Assembly: GCA_003674045.1 (NCBI GenBank)
Contig: PENC01000006.1
Span: forward strand, 62,001 to 126,000
Source of the DNA: Streptomyces griseocarneus
Lineage (GTDB): Bacteria; Actinomycetota; Actinomycetes; Streptomycetales; Streptomycetaceae
Reading direction: 5' to 3'
DNA length: 64,000 bases
Of the stretch, positions 58,234-64,000 are shown one piece after another. The number at the start of each line of letters is the position of its first letter. Position 1 is the first letter of the stretch. The translations under genes were made by a program, and so were the position numbers. The notes under the pieces were generated by a model. It worked only from the letters and a program-made list of their open reading frames with translations, searched no databases and was not told the DNA's origin.

Positions 58234-58542
58234 TCAGCCCCCCGGAAGATCGAGGTCGCTCTTGTTGAGCTCCTCGATGTTCACGTCCTTGAAGGTGAGT
58301 ACGCGCACCTGTTTGACGAACCGGGCCGGCCGGTACATGTCCCACACCCAGGCGTCGGCCATCGAGACCTCGAAGAAGACCTCGCCCTGGACGGAGTGCA
58401 CCTGCATCTCGTAGTCGTTCGTCAGGTAGAAACGCCGCTCGGTCTCGATCACGTATTTGAACAGACCGACGACATCGCGGTACTCCCGGTAGAGCTTGAG
58501 CTCCATCTCGGTCTCGTACTTCTCGAGGTCCTCGGCGCTCAT
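58234..58542 (-). CDS. DUF2469 family protein
   Basis: A 102-residue acidic protein that is highly conserved in actinobacteria (Mycobacterium Rv2901c type). Sequence segments are MSAEDLEKYETEMELKLYRE, YVIETERRFYLTNDYE, EVFFEVSMADAWVWDMYRP and VRVLTFKDVNIEELNK. Function is unknown. The ATG at 58542 has AAGGGGAA upstream. It lies between yraN and the NUDIX gene, as is common in the phylum. Confidence 0.95.
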   Translation of the reverse strand: MSAEDLEKYETEMELKLYREYRDVVGLFKYVIETERRFYLTNDYEMQVHSVQGEVFFEVSMADAWVWDMYRPARFVKQVRVLTFKDVNIEELNKSDLDLPGG

Positions 58543-58581
58543 GGCATGTTCCCCTTCAGCCGTGCGTCCCCCCATTGTGCG

Positions 58582-59094
58582 TCAGGCCCGCTCCGTCTCC
58601 AGGAGCACCGGCGTACTCGGGGGTCCCTCGTCGAGCAGCGTACGCAGCAGCTCGGCGAGCCTGGTCGGATACACCGTCTCACGGGTCGCGAGGAGTTCCC
58701 CGCAGGTCCACCAGCGCAGCCCCGTGACACTGCGCCGCTCGAGATCCGTCTCGCCACCGGTCCACACGGGTGCCTGCCGGGTGCGGGCCAGGTAGTAGCA
58801 CTCGTCCTGGTCCCAGCGGCGGCCGTCGAACGGGAAGGAGCAGCTCCGCCGCCAGAGCACCGGGCCCAGCTCGATCTCCGTGATCCCGGTCTCCTCCGCG
58901 AGCTCCCGGCGCGCCGCCTGCTCCCAGGTCTCGTCGCCCTCCAGGCCGCCGCCCGGGGTGAACCACCAGGTCGTGGCGGGGTCGTCGGGCTCGTAACCGT
59001 GCATCAGCAGGACCCGGTCGCGCTCGTCGAGCAGGACGACCCGCGAGGCCCTGCGCAGCTCGTCGCCGGGTATCAGCCGCTCATCGTCCGGCAC
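58582..59094 (-). CDS. NUDIX hydrolase
   Basis: A 170-residue protein with a complete Nudix box (GGLEGDETWEQAARRELAEE then TGI, about residues 49-72). Family members hydrolyse nucleoside diphosphates linked to other moieties. The flanking YYLARTRQAPVW and VTGLRWWTCGEL are typical of small actinobacterial MutT-like proteins. Its start overlaps the sipZ stop by 14 bases, so it belongs to the sipZ operon described in S. lividans (from memory). The substrate is unknown. Confidence 0.9.
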   Translation of the reverse strand: MPDDERLIPGDELRRASRVVLLDERDRVLLMHGYEPDDPATTWWFTPGGGLEGDETWEQAARRELAEETGITEIELGPVLWRRSCSFPFDGRRWDQDECYYLARTRQAPVWTGGETDLERRSVTGLRWWTCGELLATRETVYPTRLAELLRTLLDEGPPSTPVLLETERA

Positions 59095-59851
59095 CCGCCG
59101 TCACCCCGCTCTCCTTCCGTCCGCCGGCGCCGCCCTTCGGTGCGAAGAGGCGCGCGACCGGCCCGTACGCCGCTCCGCCGAGGACGAGCACCGCACCGAC
59201 GGCCACCGAGGCCAGCACCCAGCCGATCGGGCCGGGCCGCGAGGTGCCGCCCGGCAGCGCGGTGAACGTCCCGGGTCTGTCCATCATCCTCCAGTTGCCC
59301 ACCGGCCAGGCAATGGCGTCGACGCGCCCCTCGACGGCGCTCCGCGGCACGGCGCCGTGCGAGGCGTCGGTCAGATGCGAGCGGGAGTCGAGGGAGGTGG
59401 CGCGGTGGTCGCCGACGAGAAAAAGCTGCCCCTCGGGCACGGTGGTCGAGAAGGTGCTCAGCGAGGCGGGCTGCCCTTGGGCCGCGGCGTACGGCTCCTC
59501 GACCGGCCTGCCGTTGATCGTCATGCGGCCGGACCGGTCGCAGCACTCGACGCGGTCGCCGCCGACCCCCAGCACGCGCTTGAGCATGGGCACGTCGCCC
59601 CACACCTTGTCCTTGAAGACCACGACGTCCCCGCGCCGCACCTGCGCGCCGTCGATGCGCTCGGCGAGGACGCGGTCGCCGCGTGCGACGGCGGGCTCCA
59701 TCGAGTCGGTGGGAACGGTGTACGGCCGGTACAGCACGGCGCCCCAGACGAAGCCGCCGAAGAAGAGCACACAGCCGACGGCCACGGCCAGCCCGGACAG
59801 CACCCTGCCCGCGCGGCCGTGGCCGTCGTCCGTACGTCCCGCTGCGCTCAT
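59081..59851 (-). CDS. sipZ: Type I signal peptidase SipZ
   Basis: A 256-residue signal peptidase. The catalytic serine is in PTDSMEPAV and the lysine in MLKRVLGVGGDRVECC. Box E appears as LVGDHRATSLDSR. An N-terminal anchor (VAVGCVLFFGGFVWGAVLY) and a C-terminal helix (GWVLASVAVGAVLVLGG) are predicted, as in the unusual Streptomyces signal peptidases with a second anchor. I chose the ATG at 59851 with GGGAG 6 bases upstream; 59908 is the longer alternative. It is the last of four tandem copies. Confidence 0.9.
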   Translation of the reverse strand: MSAAGRTDDGHGRAGRVLSGLAVAVGCVLFFGGFVWGAVLYRPYTVPTDSMEPAVARGDRVLAERIDGAQVRRGDVVVFKDKVWGDVPMLKRVLGVGGDRVECCDRSGRMTINGRPVEEPYAAAQGQPASLSTFSTTVPEGQLFLVGDHRATSLDSRSHLTDASHGAVPRSAVEGRVDAIAWPVGNWRMMDRPGTFTALPGGTSRPGPIGWVLASVAVGAVLVLGGAAYGPVARLFAPKGGAGGRKESGVTAGAGR

Positions 59852-59932
59852 GCCGTCTCCCGCCCCGTAAAGATCGGATCCCGCATGCCCTGGAGCATGG
59901 GATCGCACCTTACCGGGCGGTACGGACTTCGG

Positions 59933-61000
59933 TCAGCCCTTCTGTCCGGCCGTCCGGCCGACCTGGGTTCCGGTGTCCTGTCCGGCCTTCTTGAGGAGCC
60001 TGCGGCGGCGCCACAGCACCAGCGGCACCGCGCCCGCGAGCCCCAGCGCGGGGGGCGTCGCGGCGGCCGCGGCGTTCAGACCGGGCTGGTCGAAGGTGCC
60101 GGGCACCGGGAGGAAGGACCAGCGGTTGATCGGCCAGGCGACGCTGAAGGCGCGGCCGACGACCTCCGAGGTCGGCACCGTGCCGTTGTAGAGGTCCGGG
60201 TGGTAGCGGGAGTCCAGGGAGTCCTGACGGTGGTCGCCCATGACCCAGATGTGGTCCTTGGGAACCGTGATCGGACCGAAGGGGCGGTCGTCACAGGGGG
60301 AATTGCCCTGGAAGATGTACGACTTCTCGTCGAGGGGCTTGCCGTTGACCTTCACCGGGCCGCCCTGGCCCTGGCACTCCACCGTGTCGCCACCGACGGC
60401 GATGACCCGCTTGATGAGGTCCTTCTCCTCGGCAGAAGGCATCAGGCCGATGAAGCTGAGGACCTTCTGCACACCGCCGCCGAAGGGGCCGGGCGCGGGC
60501 TGCTGGGTGTCGGGGCCGAGCCAGCTCTGGGTGCCCTTGCCGGGGTCGTGGAAGACCACGACCTCACCGCGCTCGGGCTTGGCGCCAAACCACGGCGTCA
60601 GCTTGTCCACCAGGACCCGGTCGCCCCGCTGGAGGGTGTTCTGCATCGAGTCGGAGGGGATCGAGAACGCCTGGACGAGGAAGGTCTTGATCAGCAGCGC
60701 GAGTACCAGGGCGATGCCGACGAGGATCGGCAGTTCCTTCCAGAAGGATCGTTGCTTCTTGGGCTCCTTGGACTCCTTGCCGCGCGCCTCCCCGGCGCCG
60801 TCACCGGACGTCACGTCGTCGTTCTCCGTATTCGCCGGGGCGCCGGCCGGGCCCGGTGCCGCCTGGGCCGACCGGTCCGCCCGGTCCGCCCGGGACGTGG
60901 CGGCGTCCTCGGACGCACCGTCCCCGGCCGGCCCGCCGGTCCCCCCGGGTCGTTTCTCGGGCTCGTGACCGGAACGCGCGCCGACCGCCAAGTCCCCCAC
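59933..61000 (-). CDS. sipY: Type I signal peptidase SipY
   Basis: A 355-residue signal peptidase. After about 85 hydrophilic residues comes an anchor (PILVGIALVLALLIKTFLVQ). The serine is in IPSDSMQNTLQRGDRVL, the lysine in DLIKRVIAVGGDTVECQ, and box E in WVMGDHRQDSLDSRYHPD. A C-terminal anchor is visible (LGLAGAVPLVLWRRRR). The GTG at 61000 has GGAG at a 5-base spacing; another GTG at 61018 is possible. The sipX frame overlaps its 5' end by about 200 bases. Confidence 0.9.
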   Translation of the reverse strand: MGDLAVGARSGHEPEKRPGGTGGPAGDGASEDAATSRADRADRSAQAAPGPAGAPANTENDDVTSGDGAGEARGKESKEPKKQRSFWKELPILVGIALVLALLIKTFLVQAFSIPSDSMQNTLQRGDRVLVDKLTPWFGAKPERGEVVVFHDPGKGTQSWLGPDTQQPAPGPFGGGVQKVLSFIGLMPSAEEKDLIKRVIAVGGDTVECQGQGGPVKVNGKPLDEKSYIFQGNSPCDDRPFGPITVPKDHIWVMGDHRQDSLDSRYHPDLYNGTVPTSEVVGRAFSVAWPINRWSFLPVPGTFDQPGLNAAAAATPPALGLAGAVPLVLWRRRRLLKKAGQDTGTQVGRTAGQKG

Positions 61001-62081
61001 ATCTGCTCCTTTCTCCACGCTGCCGCCTGTCGTACATACGACGCAGGCCCACCACTCCCATAACGAGCGGGAGTTCCGCAGGGGTCGGGAGCTGGATCAA
61101 TCCGTCCTGATCCATAGGGGACACACTATGCGGCGAAGCGTCCGCTCGCGTCCCTGTGTGCGGCGCGTCCCCGACCGATGCGAAGGTGTCCGATTCGGAC
61201 AGGCTCCGCCAGTGGCCGAACGGCCACGCGATCACGACCGCACGTCCCACCACCAGGCTTTCCGGGACCGTTCCCTGGCCGGGTTCGTCCAGGTGATAGC
61301 GAGAATCGGCCGAATCCGAGCGATGGTCTCCCATGACGAACAGCCGGCCCTCGGGCACGTGCACCGAGAACTCGCGCTGCGACGGCGGATTGCCCGGGTG
61401 CAGATAGGGCTCGTCGAGCGGCGTTCCGTTGACTGTGACTTTGCCGTCCTTGTCGCAGCATTTGACCGTGTCGCCGCCGATTCCGATCACGCGCTTGATC
61501 AGATCCTGCTCGTTCGCAGAGGGAAGCAGACCGATGAAGGTCAGGAACTGCTTACCCTGCTTGATGCCCACCGGGTCCTCCCCGGCCTTGAACTCCTGGC
61601 CGGTGAGCCAGCCGCCGGGGTCCTTGAAGACCACGACGTCGCCCCGGGCCGGCCGGGAGCCGAACCATGGCGTCAGCTTGTCGACCAGGACCCGGTCGCC
61701 GATCCGGATCGTCTGCTCCATCGAGCCGGACGGGATCACAAACGCCTGCACCAGGAACGTCTTCAGCACCAGGGCGATCAGCAGGGCGACCGCTATGAGG
61801 ATCGGCACCTCCCTGACCGCGGAGCGACGGCGACGGCGCTGGACACGGCGAGCGGCCTTCCGCCGCGCGGCACGCCCGCCCGTACCCGGCGGGACCACGT
61901 CCGATGCCGTACCCGGCGCCCTGCTCGATGCCGTGCTCGCTGTCGCGCTCGATGCCACGGCGCCGGACGGCGACGTGTCCGCGGACACCGGCACCCCGGC
62001 CGGTGAACCGCGTGCGTGCGCTCCCGCGCGAGGTGGCCGCGACCGTCCCCGGTTACCCATGCCGTATCCGTCCCCGGTCAC
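60801..62081 (-). CDS. sipX: Type I signal peptidase SipX, with long C-terminal extension
   Basis: A 426-residue product as read. The anchor (PILIAVALLIALVLKTFLVQ), serine IPSGSMEQTIRIGDRVL, lysine DLIKRVIGIGGDTVKCC and box E FVMGDHRSDSADSRYHLD are intact. S. lividans SipX is, from memory, about 320 residues. Here the frame continues some 70 residues past the sipY start (61000-60801) with a low-complexity, arginine/glycine-rich tail that is a frame shadow of sipY. The natural protein may still end there or a base error may be present. The GTG at 62081 overlaps the sipW stop (GTGA); an ATG at 62060 is the alternative. Confidence 0.82.
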   Translation of the reverse strand: MTGDGYGMGNRGRSRPPRAGAHARGSPAGVPVSADTSPSGAVASSATASTASSRAPGTASDVVPPGTGGRAARRKAARRVQRRRRRSAVREVPILIAVALLIALVLKTFLVQAFVIPSGSMEQTIRIGDRVLVDKLTPWFGSRPARGDVVVFKDPGGWLTGQEFKAGEDPVGIKQGKQFLTFIGLLPSANEQDLIKRVIGIGGDTVKCCDKDGKVTVNGTPLDEPYLHPGNPPSQREFSVHVPEGRLFVMGDHRSDSADSRYHLDEPGQGTVPESLVVGRAVVIAWPFGHWRSLSESDTFASVGDAPHTGTRADASPHSVSPMDQDGLIQLPTPAELPLVMGVVGLRRMYDRRQRGERSRCGGLGGRRAFRSRARETTRGDRRAGRGRCVRGRRHVPGGPGGPVGPGGTGPGRRPGEYGERRRDVR

Positions 62082-62995
62082 CCATGCGGGCTCCCGGTCC
62101 GGCCCGCCGCCTCAGGCTCGGGCACCCGCGCGAAGGCCGTCGTCCGGTCCAGCGAGCCGATCCGGCCGAAGGGCCAGCCGATCCAGTCGGCGCGCCCTAT
62201 GACCCGGTCGACCGGGACCGTGCCGCCGCCCGGCTCCCCCAGGTGGTCGCGTGAATCGCGGGAGTCGCTCCGGTGGTCGCCCATGACCCACAGCTTCCCC
62301 TCCGGCACCACGATGTCGAAGGGCACCTGGGAGGCGCTGTCACCCGGATAGAGGTACGGCTCGTCAATCGGTTGACCGTTGACCTTCAGCCAGCCCCTGG
62401 CGTCACAGCAGGTGACCCGGTCCCCGCCGATGCCCACGACCCGCTTGACGTAGTCGGTGGGCGCCGGGCTCATCAGTCCCACGGACGACGCGCCCTTGCG
62501 GATCAGCGTGGTGACCAGGTTCTCCGAGGGCGCGTCGTGGACGAAGGACCCGCGGCCGTCGAAGACCACCACGTCACCACGGCGCGGCTGCTCGCCGAAG
62601 CGGTACGCGAGCTTGTCGACCAGCACCCGGTCGCCGACCTGGAGGGTGTTCTCCATCGAGCCGCTCGGGATCAGGAAGGGCTGCACGACGAAGCTGCTGA
62701 GCAGCAGCAGGAAGACCATGCACGCGGCGAGCAGCAGCCACGCCTTGCGCAGCGGACCGCCGTCCCCGGCCCACTGCCGGGCCCTGGCCAGTCGCCCGCC
62801 CCGGCGGCCCACCGGTTCGGGAGTCTCGGAGGCCTCAGGGGCTTCGGAGGTCTCCGACGCCTCAGGCACCTCGGAGACCTCGGGGGCCTCGCCCTCCTGT
62901 TCTCCGGAAAAACGCGAGGAGCGCGACCCCTGCCCCTTCCCCCCTGTGGGGGAAGGAGAGCGGTCGCGCTCCACAAGCTGCTCGTCGGTGTCCAT
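62078..62995 (-). CDS. sipW: Type I signal peptidase SipW
   Basis: A 305-residue signal peptidase with an acidic, repeated N-terminus (EVSEVPEASETSEAPEASE, about 40-60) before one membrane anchor (WLLLAACMVFLLLLSSFVV). The serine is in IPSGSMENTLQVGDRVL, the lysine in DYVKRVVGIGGDRVTCC, and box E in WVMGDHRSDSRDSRDHLG. No C-terminal hydrophobic helix is present, unlike SipY and SipZ here. It is first of the cluster, downstream of rplS. The start is the ATG at 62995. Confidence 0.92.
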   Translation of the reverse strand: MDTDEQLVERDRSPSPTGGKGQGSRSSRFSGEQEGEAPEVSEVPEASETSEAPEASETPEPVGRRGGRLARARQWAGDGGPLRKAWLLLAACMVFLLLLSSFVVQPFLIPSGSMENTLQVGDRVLVDKLAYRFGEQPRRGDVVVFDGRGSFVHDAPSENLVTTLIRKGASSVGLMSPAPTDYVKRVVGIGGDRVTCCDARGWLKVNGQPIDEPYLYPGDSASQVPFDIVVPEGKLWVMGDHRSDSRDSRDHLGEPGGGTVPVDRVIGRADWIGWPFGRIGSLDRTTAFARVPEPEAAGRTGSPHG

Positions 62996-63040
62996 CGGGC
63001 CGAAAGCCTATCCGGCCGGGCCCGGGCGCCGTACGGAAGC

Positions 63041-63388
63041 TCAGTTGTCGCGCTTCTCCTTGATCTTCGCGGCCTTGCCGCGCAGCTCACGGAGGTAGTA
63101 CAGCTTGGCGCGACGGACGTCACCGCGGGTCACGAGCTCGACCTTCTCGAAGATCGGGCTGTGCACCGGGAAGGTGCGCTCGACGCCGACGGAGAAGGAG
63201 ACCTTGCGGACCGTGAAGGTCTCGCTGACGCCCGCACCCTGGCGGCGGATGACAACACCCTTGAACTGCTGGATACGGGAGCGGTTGCCCTCGATGACGC
63301 GAACGTGGACGTTCACGGTGTCGCCCGGGCGGAAGGCCGGGACGTCGGTGCGCAGGGACGCGGCGTTGACGCTGTCGAGAAGGTGCAT
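63041..63388 (-). CDS. rplS: 50S ribosomal protein L19
   Basis: A 115-residue ribosomal protein located at the subunit interface. The sequence contains FRPGDTVNVHVRVIEGNRSR, VVIRRQGAGVSETFTVRKVS and FPVHSPIFEKVELVTRGDVR. The ATG at 63388 gives the typical length; longer frame starts add unrelated residues. It follows trmD, in the usual rpsP-rimM-trmD-rplS order, and precedes the signal peptidase genes. Confidence 0.97.
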   Translation of the reverse strand: MHLLDSVNAASLRTDVPAFRPGDTVNVHVRVIEGNRSRIQQFKGVVIRRQGAGVSETFTVRKVSFSVGVERTFPVHSPIFEKVELVTRGDVRRAKLYYLRELRGKAAKIKEKRDN

Positions 63389-63518
63389 GACCGTCTGCTT
63401 TCTTCGCCGATGCCACAGGTCATCAGCGGGAAGTCGAAATGATGAGGGGAGTCGCACAGTGCACCGGCGGCGTCTTTCCCCCTGTGGCAGGGGCGCGCGC
63501 CGGGCGCAAGGCAACGGC

Positions 63519-64000
63519 TTATTCTTCCACGTCCGGGGCCACTCGCCCAAATCGGCCGTCGGGACCCGGGGCCCAGCCCAGGATCGAGAGCATCTCGCGG
63601 TCCTTCTTGTCGAAGGCCGCCGGGTCCGTGCGCTCGACCAGGTCCGGCCGGTGGGCCACCGTGCGCCGGAAGGCCTCGTCGCGGCGCCAGCGGGCGATCT
63701 TGCCGTGGTGACCGCTGAGCAGGACGTCGGGGATGCCGCGGCCGCGCCACTCCGGGGGCTTGGTGTAGACAGGCCCCTCGAGGAGGTCGGCCATGGCCCC
63801 GGGGGCGAAGGAGTCGTCGCGGTGCGACTCGGCGTTGCCCAGCACGCCCGGGAGCAGCCGGGCGATGGCCTCGACCATCACGAGGACGGGGGCTTCGCCG
63901 CCCGCGAGCACGTAGTCGCCGATGGAGACCTCGCGCACGTCGAGCCGCTCGCCGTACTCCTCGATGACGCGCCGGTCGATGCCCTCGTAGCGGGCCGGGG
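63519..64000 (-). CDS. trmD: tRNA (guanine37-N1)-methyltransferase, 3' part
   Basis: The C-terminal about 160 residues of TrmD; the start lies beyond the right edge. The visible deep-trefoil-knot SAM-binding loop is SIGDYVLAGGEAPVLVMVEA, and upstream codons encode RYEGIDRRVIEEYGE. Downstream, RRGIPDVLLSGHH-like GRGIPDVLLSGHHGKIARWR contains the tRNA-recognition aspartate region. The enzyme methylates G37 of tRNAs to prevent frameshifting. It ends 130 bp before rplS. Confidence 0.95.
   Translation of the reverse strand, partial: PARYEGIDRRVIEEYGERLDVREVSIGDYVLAGGEAPVLVMVEAIARLLPGVLGNAESHRDDSFAPGAMADLLEGPVYTKPPEWRGRGIPDVLLSGHHGKIARWRRDEAFRRTVAHRPDLVERTDPAAFDKKDREMLSILGWAPGPDGRFGRVAPDVEE

Overview
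The window is a GC-rich actinobacterial chromosome segment, almost certainly from Streptomyces. Evidence: strong G/C bias at third codon positions, the sporulation sigma factor gene whiG, four tandem type I signal peptidase genes, the 1-deoxyxylulose-5-phosphate (MEP) isoprenoid genes, and a gene order that I recall from Streptomyces chromosomes. The species cannot be named from sequence alone. No tRNA, rRNA, CRISPR array or replication origin was seen.

Layout, left to right. Positions 1-6.9 kb: a truncated GNAT acetyltransferase gene, ispG, an intramembrane site-2 protease and dxr (MEP pathway plus membrane proteolysis), then a long acyl-CoA dehydrogenase. Positions 7-35.9 kb: a broad amine catabolism region. 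It holds three aldehyde dehydrogenases, a PucR-type regulator, gabT, a PuuB-like FAD oxidoreductase, a PotABC-type importer whose binding protein lies about 8 kb from its permeases, an Lrp/AsnC regulator and a class III aminotransferase. Together these could import polyamines and convert putrescine through 4-aminobutyraldehyde and GABA to succinate. Interspersed are a membrane P-loop ATPase, a PAP2 phosphatase, a NADAR protein, an adenosine deaminase-family enzyme, a glycerophosphodiesterase-like protein and an ABC pair with a degenerate ATPase. Positions 36-41 kb: a DMT-type transporter, then a three-gene thiamine importer preceded by a clear TPP riboswitch.

Positions 41-49.6 kb form a core block: rlmN, cdsA, frr, pyrH, tsf and rpsB on the minus strand, an M23 peptidase-like gene opposite a TetR regulator, then whiG. 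Positions 49.9-58 kb carry the DNA-processing cluster yraN-comM-dprA. Its comM is split by an approximately 4.8 kb Tn554-like element. That element is a cargo-free operon of four minus-strand genes joined by ATGA/GTGA overlaps: two tyrosine recombinases, an HTH/coiled-coil TnpC-like protein and an unrecognised 83-residue protein. The insertion falls in the codons for the ComM Walker B motif, and the flanking comM codons are unusually A/T-rich. This is the most interesting part of the window. Positions 58-64 kb: DUF2469 and NUDIX genes, the four signal peptidase genes sipW-X-Y-Z, rplS and the 3' part of trmD.

A family of roughly 100 bp intergenic repeats recurs at six places (about 0.75, 9.8, 17.4, 22.0, 27.5 and 48.7 kb). 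Its shared modules include GGGGCGCGGGGAACTGCGCG and GAGGCACCCCGGTAGGC. Several strong hairpins mark operon ends.
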